DNA of 64,000 nt from Acrocarpospora pleiomorpha. GTDB taxonomy: Bacteria > Actinomycetota > Actinomycetes > Streptosporangiales > Streptosporangiaceae. Made by a program: the position numbers and the translations under genes. The DNA is taken from the NCBI RefSeq assembly GCF_009687885.1, contig NZ_BLAF01000006.1, forward strand, positions 59,090 to 123,089. Direction: 5' to 3'. Each line of letters opens with the position of its first letter. Position 1 is the stretch's first letter. Under the pieces are notes generated by a model, which worked only from the letters and a program-made list of their open reading frames with translations, made no database searches and was not told the DNA's origin. Positions 16,686-25,170 of this stretch are shown here, one piece after another.

Positions 16686-18902
16686 ATGGTAACTACGAGA
16701 GACTCTGGATTCCGGATCTCCGCCCTCAGGCTTCGCGGGTACAGAAAAGATTATGAGATAAGCTTTAAGGATGAATCGGGCACGCTTCGGCAGTTAGCTA
16801 TATTGGCAGGAGAAATTAGCACTGGAAAAACCACAGTATTGGAATTTATTGACTTTTGCCTGGGTGCTAATAGGCACCCGGAGCACATCGAGATTTTACA
16901 AAGCGTCCGATCGGCACAGCTAGAGATCTCGGCCTTTGAGCCATTTCAAGGAGACCCTGCCCCAACCACCCATGATGTGGGAGGGGCCTCCGCTAGTGTT
17001 AGTACGGATGCGGCTCGCTGGGCGATAGAGGAAGTCAGCTATGTCATCGAGCGGACCATCGAGGGGTCATCGAGGTGGGCCAACGTATATCGGGGATCCT
17101 TGGACAACTACACCGGAATGCCGCGACGGCTTTCTACAGATTCCGGAGCTGAGGATAGCCTGTCCAAATTCTTTCTTCAGCTGTGCGGCTTGGATGGGCT
17201 CAAGCTTAGGCAGGCGCCAACAAAACCGGATTCACCAACTCAGACGCTCAGCTTTCGAGACCTATCAGAGCTCTGGTATCTTTCAAACTCGAGGCTTGAT
17301 AATGGAAATCTGATACGAGAGCATCAGCCGCATATTGCTATTAAACTGCGACAAGTTGTGGACATCATTTTTGATGTCCATGACGAGACGGGAGCTGCTC
17401 TCGCAAGCCAGGTTGCTGAGCTTCGAACTGAGCTTGCCACGGAACGAACCGGAATAAAAGCTCTCCGTACCTTTCTTCGCGAACAGGGCGTGTCCGATCC
17501 GATCGAACTGCAAACGAAGGAAGATGAAGTCGAACGGTCGCTAAGGCTGGCTCGCCAGCAGATGAATGTGCTCGATGAACAGGCTACTCAGCGGACCTCT
17601 TTTGCGGCAGAACTTCGAAATGAGTACCTTCGGAAAGCTCAAGAGGCTCGCGAAGCTGGGTCGAAGCTTCGGGATCGAGAGACTCTTCTCCGGCGGTTGA
17701 AGCCTCTAAAGGCTCAATATTCAGAGGACCTAAAGAAGCTTGCATTGCTAGCCGAGGCTAGACGCATATTCGACCCACTTAGCATCTCCGTCTGTCCCGC
17801 CTGCTTTAACGAACTCAAATCGAGCCCGACTATTGCCGAGGGGCGTTGCTCTCTATGCCACGCGGCCTTACCTGAGGTAAGGGATTCGACGAGGCCAGCT
17901 TTGACGAATCCCTCCACTGGCCACGACATTCTTGAGGAACTCAGTGGTGGCGAACCAGTCAGCTCGCAAAATACCATGATTCCCATATCGATTGAATCCA
18001 GTCTTGTAGCAGGAGAAGAAGAACAGCAAGCCAACGACCACTCCATCGATATTTCACGGGAGCTCAAGAGTACGCAGAGGCGCCTAAAGGAACTTAAGGA
18101 ATACATCGATAAGTTGCAGTACGAGGTCGATCAATCTCGTCGCGATTCTGTTGCAGCGGACGCTGCTGCCGCCGCTATACAGCAGCAGTTCGATTCAGTG
18201 ACTCGTGATGCGGTAACACCCCTGCTGGCACAGCGGGATACTATTGCAAGAGCCATTAGCGACGCTGAAAGTGCACGCGCGGAACTTGCGCAACAGCAGC
18301 GAATGCTGGTCTCGGTGGAAGCCAAATCAGATCAGATTGCTCGACTTGTTGGTCGGATATCAGAAATAACGCAACGCATACGTGAGATCGAAGGGAATAG
18401 AAGAGCTCGCGACGCCGTTCTCGAGAGCTTCTCGGCCAGGTTCAATTCCATATTGCTCGATTTTGGATTCCCAAAGCTATCCAATGCTTACTTTGATCGG
18501 TGGCTAATACCTCATGTCCGAGGTCTTAGGTATGATCGCGTCGGCTCGTCGGGCGCTATGACTCTTCTTGCCCTGGCCTGGGAACTGACTCTATTCGAGC
18601 TTGCGTACGAATACCAAGGTCGTCATCCTGGGTTCCTAATGATTGATAGTCCTCAGAAGAATCTTGCTCCGGAGAGTAGAGGTGACTCTACGGATGAATT
18701 CATGGGGATTTCGGCTGGGGCAATCGTAAATGGCATATATCGTCATATCATCGATTGGCTCTTCCAGGATGGTGCGGGTGCGCAAATCATAATAGTGGAC
18801 AACGTTCCGCCGGCGCTGGCGGTCCGGCATGTTATTCGTGAGTTCTCTGGAAATCCGAGTAATCCCCCATATGGACTCATTGATGATGCGACCAATATAT
18901 AG
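16686..18902 (+). CDS. ABC-3C/Rad50-like SMC-type ATPase with zinc motif
   Basis: The protein has 738 residues. Walker A is GEISTGKT at residues 42-49, followed by LEFIDFCLG. Long coiled-coil arms (about 225-345 and 450-585) flank a zinc-hook-like CPAC/CSLC pair (C370, C373, C388, C391). The signature-like motif is GSSGAMTLLALAWE (about 620-633). Walker B is FLMIDSPQKN with D654 followed by Ser-Pro instead of the usual Glu-Pro. These are the marks of the ATPases of ABC-three-component systems, relatives of Rad50 and Lamassu LmuB. It should sense aberrant DNA ends or structures and license the nuclease. The DSPQ motif occurs in family members, so the lack of a standard catalytic Glu does not show inactivity. 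Confidence 0.78.
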   Translation: MVTTRDSGFRISALRLRGYRKDYEISFKDESGTLRQLAILAGEISTGKTTVLEFIDFCLGANRHPEHIEILQSVRSAQLEISAFEPFQGDPAPTTHDVGGASASVSTDAARWAIEEVSYVIERTIEGSSRWANVYRGSLDNYTGMPRRLSTDSGAEDSLSKFFLQLCGLDGLKLRQAPTKPDSPTQTLSFRDLSELWYLSNSRLDNGNLIREHQPHIAIKLRQVVDIIFDVHDETGAALASQVAELRTELATERTGIKALRTFLREQGVSDPIELQTKEDEVERSLRLARQQMNVLDEQATQRTSFAAELRNEYLRKAQEAREAGSKLRDRETLLRRLKPLKAQYSEDLKKLALLAEARRIFDPLSISVCPACFNELKSSPTIAEGRCSLCHAALPEVRDSTRPALTNPSTGHDILEELSGGEPVSSQNTMIPISIESSLVAGEEEQQANDHSIDISRELKSTQRRLKELKEYIDKLQYEVDQSRRDSVAADAAAAAIQQQFDSVTRDAVTPLLAQRDTIARAISDAESARAELAQQQRMLVSVEAKSDQIARLVGRISEITQRIREIEGNRRARDAVLESFSARFNSILLDFGFPKLSNAYFDRWLIPHVRGLRYDRVGSSGAMTLLALAWELTLFELAYEYQGRHPGFLMIDSPQKNLAPESRGDSTDEFMGISAGAIVNGIYRHIIDWLFQDGAGAQIIIVDNVPPALAVRHVIREFSGNPSNPPYGLIDDATNI

Positions 18903-19267
18903 GGGGGTTCGCTTACGGTAGGCCATCGATTCGATCTAATATTTGTTGTAGTGCGGCCGGGATTCATCGGCTCAAAAGCGCCGAGCACCTCATTGGAGAT
19001 GCATTTGCGGGGGCAGCGCGCGGCGCACATAAACTTTAGATGCTGCGAGAGCGAGGGATCCGTCCGACCGGAGCCAAGATGTTCTGGCGGCGCACTGCCC
19101 ACGCCCGTGTTCGTTACAGGTTCGGCGGGGGCGCAGGTCGGTGGACGGCCCGGACCGCGCCGGCCGGGACCGGCGTGCACGCCGCACGCCCGGTCGGCGT
19201 GCGGTAGAGGCCGGGTACGGCGGCACGCCGCGCCGCCGCTTGATCGCTAAAGCCCAATTCGGCAGAT
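18903..19267. other. Intergenic stretch between the ABC-3C cassette and the IMPase gene
   Basis: The region begins A+T-rich and turns very G+C-rich near 19120. GC-rich inverted repeats lie around 19150-19225 (GCCGGCCGGGACCGGC type) and could act as a bidirectional terminator for the convergent genes. No coding frame has protein character. Confidence 0.35.
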
Positions 19268-20071
19268 TTACGCGCCCAGTTCGGTGCGGGTCTGGTTGAT
19301 CATCGCGAGTAGTTCAGTGGCGATTTTGGGTGTGGTTGCGATGGTGGCGGTGGCGGTCATGGAGTGTGGGGTGCCGTCGATGCCGAGGATGTGGGCTCCG
19401 GCTTCGCGGGCGATGGTGATGCCGGCGGCGGTGTCCCATGGGTTGTTGGAGAGCATGATGCAGGCGTCGGATTTGCCTTGGGCGACCCAGGCGAGGTCGA
19501 TGGCGGCGGAGCCGTACATGCGGACGCGTTGGACGCGGGTCGCCAGCTGGTGGTTGAGCGGGATGCGGAGTCGGTTCTTGTGTTCCGCGTTGGGTCCGAC
19601 GGCGTAGTCGCCGATGGACACGATGGCGGCGTTGAGGGTGTCGGTTGCGCTGGTGTGGATGGGTTTGCCGTCGCAGGTGGCTCCTGCTCCGTCTGCTGCG
19701 CTGTAGAGCGATCCCAGGAAGGGGAGGTCGATCACGCCCAGGATGGCCCGGTTGTTGTCGATGAGGCCGAGGGAAATGGCGAAGAGTGGGATGCCGTGGG
19801 TGAAGTTGGCGGTGCCGTCGATGGGGTCCAGTGCCCACATGAGGCCGTTGCGGTTGCCGGTGATTCCCTCCTCTTCTCCGAGGAAGCCGATCTCTGGTGT
19901 CTCGCCGGCGAGGAAGTCGCGGACGGCTTGTTCGATGGCGTAGTCGACTTCGGTGACCATGTCGCGGTCGCCCTTGGCGGTGACGGTTCGGGGAAGTTCG
20001 GTGAGGAATTCCCGGGCGATGCTGACGGCCTGCTCTGCCAGGGGCAGTAGCTCGCGGGCGTCGATGGTCAT
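19268..20071 (-). CDS. Inositol monophosphatase family protein
   Basis: The protein has 267 residues with the full metal-site motifs of the family: GEEEG (Glu ligand), the DPIDGTANF motif with both Asp ligands, and NNPWDTAAGITIAREAGA with the third Asp. It should hydrolyse a sugar or inositol monophosphate with Mg2+. The start ATG 20071 overlaps the upstream stop as ATGA, so it is coupled to the small gene before it. It is cargo of the large element. A second, divergent family member lies at 38044-38847. Confidence 0.88.
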   Translation of the reverse strand: MTIDARELLPLAEQAVSIAREFLTELPRTVTAKGDRDMVTEVDYAIEQAVRDFLAGETPEIGFLGEEEGITGNRNGLMWALDPIDGTANFTHGIPLFAISLGLIDNNRAILGVIDLPFLGSLYSAADGAGATCDGKPIHTSATDTLNAAIVSIGDYAVGPNAEHKNRLRIPLNHQLATRVQRVRMYGSAAIDLAWVAQGKSDACIMLSNNPWDTAAGITIAREAGAHILGIDGTPHSMTATATIATTPKIATELLAMINQTRTELGA

Positions 20072-20352
20072 ACGGGTGTGCTCCGCTCCCACAGTGAGGT
20101 GAAGACCTGGGCGAAGACGGGGAAGAGCCCGGCTTCGGTGGCGTCGTTGGTGATGACCAGGGTGGGGGAGTCGACTCTTCGGGCTGCGGGCAGGTAGGGC
20201 TGTACGACGCAGGTCGTTCCGTCCACGAGAAGGATATTGAAGCGGATCGTCTCGTCATAGACACGCAGTTCCAGGCGTTCCGCGGTGGTGGGATCGAGTC
20301 GCGCCTTCAGGCGGGTGAGCATGCTGATGTTCAAGGCGGTGAGCGTCTGCAA
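20068..20352 (-). CDS. Small DUF5919-like protein, possibly N-terminally truncated
   Basis: The protein has 94 residues and no ATG start in place (the frame opens at TTG 20352; the internal ATG is at 20322). The sequence RVYDETIRFNILLVDGT, CVVQPYLPAARRVDSPTLV and FPVFAQVFTSLWE is the C-terminal module that in other actinobacteria follows an HTH domain (DUF5919-type). Here the HTH part is missing. It overlaps the IMPase gene by 4 bases. The 5' portion is duplicated at 14084-14163. Confidence 0.6.
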   Translation of the reverse strand: MQTLTALNISMLTRLKARLDPTTAERLELRVYDETIRFNILLVDGTTCVVQPYLPAARRVDSPTLVITNDATEAGLFPVFAQVFTSLWERSTPV

Positions 20353-20406
20353 GGTGCCGTCGACCGTGGGATCAGCGGGCGCTCGTGGAGGAAACTCATG
20401 GAGCTG

Positions 20407-21678
20407 CTAGGAGCCGACTTCGATACGGTGGTCCTGCTCGCCGTTGTTGTCCACCCATTCGCGCGACCCAACTCTCGGATCCTTGGGAACAAGTGCCAGT
20501 CGCGGCTTTCGGTGGCGGGGCTCGAGCACGTGGTTGGGGGGTGGGTCGCGTCGTTCCAAGGATGTGTCCTCGGGGAACCACTGGTCGAAGGTGGTGGCTC
20601 TGGTGCCTTTGTGCTTGGTGTCATAGGCGTAGCCTCGGGAGCGGACCAGGCATAGCGCGTCCCAGGCCGCGTGCTTGGATAGGCCGTGCTCCCGTGCCAG
20701 TTCCGGGAATGTGGCGACGCGTGCGTGCGGGGCGATGTCTCCGCGGCGGATCTTCCTTACCAGCACGGCGGCGACGTGGACGACCTGTTCCCGCACCGGA
20801 GGACGCAGGGGTTCGGGTGGCGGGCCAGGAGGGCCAGCCACGTAGCCGTGGCCAGGAATCAGGCGGACCAGGCCCCGATCCCGCAGCGAATGCTGAATCC
20901 GCGACGCCGACCGTAGTGAGATCTCGTGCTCGTTCATCAGGGTGTGAATGGTGGGGATCGGCGTTCCTTGGGCGAGTTCACCGCTGGTGATCCGGTTCGC
21001 CAGGCTCTCCGCGATCTGTTCCCGTTGTGCTGCCTGCTCGCTCCGATGTGGCCTTCTTTGCTTGGCGGGAGGGGTAGGGCGCATGCCGGGAGGCAGGCTG
21101 ATGAGTCCGGCGTCCACGTAGAGATCGAGCTGTTCGCCTGCGCGCTGGCACATCAGCTCGGTCCAGGTCAGACTCTGACCGCCTGCACTCTCGCCGTCTT
21201 GGGGTGGCGGGGCCAGATTGAACCACACCGCGCGTTTGCCTTCGTATTGGTAATCGTGTCCCCATTCGGAGGCGATGGAGTCCACCAGCTGTAGCCCGAA
21301 TCCGCTGCATCGTTGTTCGGGGTCGGGGACCAGGTAGGGGACGCTGCGTGCTGACCCTTGGTCGGTCACTTGGATGTGGATGAATCCGTCGGTGTTGGTG
21401 ACCTGGAGCGTTATCGTGCCGTTCGGGTCGCGGCCGGAGTCGGAGTGGAGGGAGGCGTTGGAGGCGAGTTCGGTAACCAGCAGGAGCGCGTCTTCGAGTC
21501 GGTCATCGGCCCACCCGGTGAGCAGGCTGTGAACGAAAGTGCGAGCGTTGGAAGCCGCGCTGAGGTTGCCGGGGAGTTCGATGGTGCCCAGCATCGTGCT
21601 TGTAGAGGGCAAGGTCAGCAGGGGTGGTTCGGTGGCTGGTGTTTCGGTGGTGTGGGTTTGATCGGGGGTGCTCAACAT
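20407..21678 (-). CDS. Fusion of anti-sigma-type ATPase domain with two GntR-like winged helices
   Basis: The protein has 423 residues. Residues about 30-152 are a GHKL/RsbW-like ATPase: ALLLVTELASNASLHS is the N-box, and FIHIQVTDQGSARSV with CSGFGLQLVDSIASEWGHD forms the G1/G2 boxes. Residues about 215-285 and 288-355 each look like a GntR-type winged helix (REQIAESLANRITSGELAQG; VHVAAVLVRKIRRGDIAPHA). In Streptomyces-like genomes the ATPase domain normally stands alone as an anti-sigma or regulatory kinase. Joining it to DNA-binding domains is unusual. The role is probably transcriptional control within the mobile element. Confidence 0.8.
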   Translation of the reverse strand: MLSTPDQTHTTETPATEPPLLTLPSTSTMLGTIELPGNLSAASNARTFVHSLLTGWADDRLEDALLLVTELASNASLHSDSGRDPNGTITLQVTNTDGFIHIQVTDQGSARSVPYLVPDPEQRCSGFGLQLVDSIASEWGHDYQYEGKRAVWFNLAPPPQDGESAGGQSLTWTELMCQRAGEQLDLYVDAGLISLPPGMRPTPPAKQRRPHRSEQAAQREQIAESLANRITSGELAQGTPIPTIHTLMNEHEISLRSASRIQHSLRDRGLVRLIPGHGYVAGPPGPPPEPLRPPVREQVVHVAAVLVRKIRRGDIAPHARVATFPELAREHGLSKHAAWDALCLVRSRGYAYDTKHKGTRATTFDQWFPEDTSLERRDPPPNHVLEPRHRKPRLALVPKDPRVGSREWVDNNGEQDHRIEVGS

Positions 21679-21869
21679 GTTCGGGCTCCTGATTGTTGAT
21701 GCGTGTCGGGTCTTGGTTTCGAGCCATGCATTCGTGCGGAATCCGGGGCGGGGCTGTGGAGGTCACGCAGAGCGTTCGCACGGTCGGTCGCTGATCACCT
21801 CGTATGCCGTTGTCCACCCGGAGAGCAGCAGGCGAAGAGAGGAGCGAAGCCGAGCCTTAGGTGCGGCTT

Positions 21870-22553
21870 CTACGAGCGTCTTTCGTTTGCCTCGGGGAAG
21901 CCCAGATGCGCCGCAAGCCGATTTTCGAGGTCGGCTATGCCGTGGCAGTCAGAGAGATCCGGCTTTCCGGGGGAGATCCCATACGTGCTCTTGGCCGGCC
22001 ACAGGTGCTCGGGCACGGAAAATGTGCCTCGGTAGGGAATCCGGTATGCCCAGCCGCTTTCGATCAGGGCGTTTATTGCCCTGCGGGCGGTCCAGATCGT
22101 TGTGCTGTACTCCTTCTGCACTGTTGTCAGGCTGGGAACCCGCTGGTGCGGGCCGATCGCCCCAGACTGGATCTTCTCGATGATGGCGGCGACGATAGGG
22201 GCGGCGTCCCTGGCCTTCGCGTGGAGGTTGACAACATAGGCGCGGCCATTCCAATGGCGGATGAGACCCTGCTTCTTGAGCTCCATGCAAACCAGCGCGG
22301 CTGTGCTGCTGTCGATGCTGTAGTTCCGCATTAATTCCCATTGGTACAGGAAGGGCGCGCCGGGTGCGAAGTCTCCGCTCTTGATCTGCCTGGCCAGCGT
22401 CTTAGCGATTTCCTGATAGCGAGCCCTGGTCTCGTCCACGGGCTGTACGGGTTCCCGTGAAAGGAACTTCGCTCTTCCTGGGCCGGTCGATCTTGGGTCG
22501 CCGGTTTTCCGCAGGGGAGTCGGCGACCCTCCGGCGCCGCTAATCCGTGACAT
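21870..22553 (-). CDS. GntR-family regulator with two winged-helix segments
   Basis: The protein has 227 residues. The first GntR-like winged helix is at about 45-105 (YQEIAKTLARQIKSGDFAPG, then AALVCMELKKQGLIRHWNG). The second is at about 115-180 (IVAAIIEKIQSGAIGPHQRV, then RRAINALIESGWAYRIPYRG). There is no ligand-binding domain of the FadR or UTRA type. It resembles the KorSA-like repressors of pSAM2-type elements and may repress transfer or replication genes. Start at ATG 22553; its first 35 residues are low-complexity. Confidence 0.75.
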   Translation of the reverse strand: MSRISGAGGSPTPLRKTGDPRSTGPGRAKFLSREPVQPVDETRARYQEIAKTLARQIKSGDFAPGAPFLYQWELMRNYSIDSSTAALVCMELKKQGLIRHWNGRAYVVNLHAKARDAAPIVAAIIEKIQSGAIGPHQRVPSLTTVQKEYSTTIWTARRAINALIESGWAYRIPYRGTFSVPEHLWPAKSTYGISPGKPDLSDCHGIADLENRLAAHLGFPEANERRS

Positions 22554-22734
22554 AGGCCAGCCCTCACCCTCGAAATCCAGAGATTCGCTTTGATGATCAC
22601 CTGTGCTCAGGTTTCATCGAGTTCTCATCTCATATTGGAGAGAACTGGCGGCGAATCTAAGGAATTGATGTGGGGAAGCGCGTGGCCCACATCAGCCACA
22701 TAGAGGAGCGGACATGAGGCTGGTTTCAGGCCGG

Positions 22735-24033
22735 TCAGCCGAGTGTCAGTAGGTCCCTGAGTTCTCCCACACGGGCCTGGTCATGTTGGCTCAAGGGGAC
22801 GGCTCGCAGGACCATGCGCCCGGTTGCCAGGATGTGACCGCTGCGGTAAGCCGGGGGCACGTCGGCGATGACCGGTGCGGCCTGCTGTGCGCCTTCGGTG
22901 GTCCCGCCGTTGACGACTGTGCTCAGCGCCCGGTGCAGCATGATATTCGCGCGATAGACGTAGTCGCGTGTTGAAGCCAGAACGGTTGTTCCCGGCTCGC
23001 TGGCCTGGCTCTCCTCGCCTGCGGCGGAGTAGACCCATGAGGCCGCGAAGCGGAGCTGATCGGGGCTCCAGAACCCGAGTGAGTCCCCCTTCATCGTTCC
23101 GGCCCGGGCCATCGCCTGGCCGATCACGCGGAGCGCTTCTCCGTGACGGCCCAGCATGCTGAGTGCTTTGGCCTCGGTGGTCATCAAGTCCACGCTCGGG
23201 CTCCCTGCGAGGTGCTGGGCTGAGTGGATCAGGCTGAGGACGGCCTCTGGGCTGCGCTGGTTGTACAGGCCGTGGCCGGCTTCTTCGCTGCGGACCAGGA
23301 GGCTCATCGAGCGGTCGCCGGATGCGTCGGCGGCTTGCTTGGCGGTTCTCCACCACCGGATGGCGGCTCCGTGATCCGAGAGGCGGGTGAGCGCGTTGGC
23401 GTGGATGGCGGAAAGCGCCGCTGTGGTGCGCTGCAATTCGGTGAGATCGGCAGGGGCCGCGATCTGCATTTGCTGGCGCAGGGCCACCAGGTCGACGACG
23501 AGATCGGCGACTACCTGAGTTGGAGGGAGGGTCCGCAGCGCGTGAAGGTGATCGGTGCAGCTGATCTCCCATTCTTCGGCGCTGCGGCCGCCGTCTCGGT
23601 CGAACACTTGCCGGATGGGTTCAGCCCCGCCAACGGCCCCCAGGGCAAGGCTGGTGGCCAGCTGTAACACGCGTCGGCGTTCCGTGGCGTTCTCCTCGGT
23701 CAGCGATGAATTCCCTTCCAGGGTACGCAACCGGTCGAGATCGGAGGCGGCAGCAAAGAGTGCCGTCAGGTGGCCTTTCGCGTTCAACGCCTCGTCGAGA
23801 CGTTGAACGGTTCCGGGCTGTGGCCGTACCTGGCCCCGTTCCACTCTCGACAGGTCCGCAGCGTCGGAGTAGATCCGTTTGGCTGTCGCTCTCAGGCTGA
23901 GGCCGTGAACGTCTTCGCGCCAATGGCGGATGGCCGCGCCGAGAAGATGCCACGGCGATTCGGCTGGTTGCACCTGCTGGGAGGGTTTCGGCATTCTCAG
24001 TTCCCGAATGTTGGCGGCTGTTGAAATCTTCAT
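22735..24033 (-). CDS. XRE-family regulator with TPR-like C-terminus
   Basis: The protein has 432 residues with the chosen start ATG 24033; ATG 23994 is possible and upstream in-frame sequence looks non-coding. An XRE helix-turn-helix lies at about 30-80 (AIRHWREDVHGLSLRATAKR, then DAADLSRVERGQVRPQPGTV). The remainder is helical repeat sequence, as in actinobacterial regulators that bind small signals or peptides. It is a paralogue in layout of the XRE gene at 25167, on the other side of a 0.8-kb intergenic region. Confidence 0.78.
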   Translation of the reverse strand: MKISTAANIRELRMPKPSQQVQPAESPWHLLGAAIRHWREDVHGLSLRATAKRIYSDAADLSRVERGQVRPQPGTVQRLDEALNAKGHLTALFAAASDLDRLRTLEGNSSLTEENATERRRVLQLATSLALGAVGGAEPIRQVFDRDGGRSAEEWEISCTDHLHALRTLPPTQVVADLVVDLVALRQQMQIAAPADLTELQRTTAALSAIHANALTRLSDHGAAIRWWRTAKQAADASGDRSMSLLVRSEEAGHGLYNQRSPEAVLSLIHSAQHLAGSPSVDLMTTEAKALSMLGRHGEALRVIGQAMARAGTMKGDSLGFWSPDQLRFAASWVYSAAGEESQASEPGTTVLASTRDYVYRANIMLHRALSTVVNGGTTEGAQQAAPVIADVPPAYRSGHILATGRMVLRAVPLSQHDQARVGELRDLLTLG

Positions 24034-24861
24034 TTCCAACGAAAACGGCTTGTTGTTGATCACCTTTGTCTGAGCCGGGTGTCTCGCCGCGGCCCGCACG
24101 GTTGAGCCCTGATCGCCTCGTGCGCCGTCGTCCCACCCCGGAGGGGCAGCGGGCCGGGGACGCAGGCGCAAGCCCGGCCTCGCGTGTACCTGTGCCCCGG
24201 TGACCTTCCTCGCGCGCTGGTTGCCCTACGTGCACGGGCCGGGCTTGAGCCGCAGGAGCCGGTCTGCTGGGCTTGCCTGGGGCGACGGCGGGCGGGGTGA
24301 TCAGCCCCCGCCACCCCCTACGGTCCGCGCCTCTTGCAGCCGGGATCACCTCGGGGCCGGAATCCCCCGCCGGAGGCACCAAAAGCCCTGACCGGTTGGC
24401 AGGCCGCTCGCTCGGCTCCCCGCCGCGCTCCGCTCGGCGTTGTCGTTCGGCCTGGCCTATGTCCTGACGCGATCTGGTCGTCGTCCTGGTTGGGTGCGGT
24501 GAGCGGCGGCGCGGCCGGGACCGGCCCGAAGAGGCCGCATGCCCGGCCGCGACTGGCCGCGTCGCGCCGCCGTCGCCCGCAGGGCGGCGGCTTGAACCCG
24601 TAAAGGAGTTTGTAACCACCGCGCTAGTGGACAGGCACCACAGGGACCTGATGCGCCTCAGCGCAGGGATGCCGAAGAGAGTGTTCATGTCCGGCCTCCT
24701 CACGAACACGCAAGCGGTCATGGATGCGATCTCCATCGATACTTAAAGTATGGCTATACTATTTCTGGTACAAGCCACTTCGGGTACTTGTGCCGTACAA
24801 CAAGTACTGATCTCTTGATGGGTGGCAGCCCTGTCAGCGCGGCGAGCGAGGAGGGACGATC
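24034..24861. other. Divergent intergenic region at the AICE regulatory junction
   Basis: About 0.8 kb without a convincing gene lies between the minus-strand XRE gene and the plus-strand AICE operon. The middle (24090-24600) is very G+C-rich and repetitive in GGCCG and CCGCCG. The last 120 bases turn A+T-richer and contain promoter-like sequence and short inverted repeats. A frame on the minus strand from ATG 24688 has GAGGAGG before it and could encode a short peptide; its continuation looks non-coding. Confidence 0.4.
24745..24815 (+). promoter_or_regulatory. Promoter/operator region of the ABM-XRE operon
   Basis: A TATACT -10-like hexamer is near 24763. It is followed by GTACAAG...GTACTTGT and GTACAACAAGTAC half-sites, which form inverted repeats of the ACAAG/CTTGT and GTAC type. 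Related AGTACT sites reappear after the XRE gene (26373-26405). The arrangement suggests autoregulation by the XRE protein at 25167. Confidence 0.45.
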
Positions 24862-25170
24862 ATGTTCGGACTAGTCGTCCGTTTCACCTGTAAGGACGAC
24901 GCGAGCGCGGACGCGTTCGATCAGCTGGTCAGCGAGACCATCGAGGGGATCCGCCAGCACGAACCGGGAACGCTGGTGTACGCCTCACACCGCGTGGATG
25001 GCCAGCCGCTACAGCGGATCTTCTACGAGCTGTACGCCGACCGCGCCGCCTTCGACGCCCACGAGGAACAGGAGCACACCCGACGGTTCCTGGCCGCCCG
25101 GGACGACCTGCTGTCCTCGGTTGAGGTCGACTGGCTGGAACTTCACACCGGCAAGGGCACAACCCCATGA
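24862..25170 (+). CDS. Antibiotic biosynthesis monooxygenase (ABM) domain protein
   Basis: The protein has 102 residues and a single ABM-type ferredoxin-like domain: GLVVRFTCKDDASADAFDQL, HEPGTLVYASHRVDG, FYELYADRAAFDAHEEQEHT. The start ATG has GAGGAGGGACG just upstream. The stop overlaps the XRE start as ATGA. ABM proteins paired with XRE regulators recur at the start of AICE operons; the enzymatic role there is unknown. Confidence 0.82.
   Translation: MFGLVVRFTCKDDASADAFDQLVSETIEGIRQHEPGTLVYASHRVDGQPLQRIFYELYADRAAFDAHEEQEHTRRFLAARDDLLSSVEVDWLELHTGKGTTP

Noticed and set aside
16686..18902. Naming the SMC-like ATPase as a member of DUF3732 or as LmuB specifically
   Set aside because: Walker B reads IDSPQKN rather than the pattern I recall for DUF3732, and LmuB cannot be told from ABC-3C ATPases by eye; only the broader class is claimed.
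24090..24600. Continuation of the XRE protein or a separate gene on the minus strand here
   Set aside because: Frames are open only because stop codons are rare in such GC-rich DNA; the sequence is Arg/Pro/Gly-rich without protein pattern.
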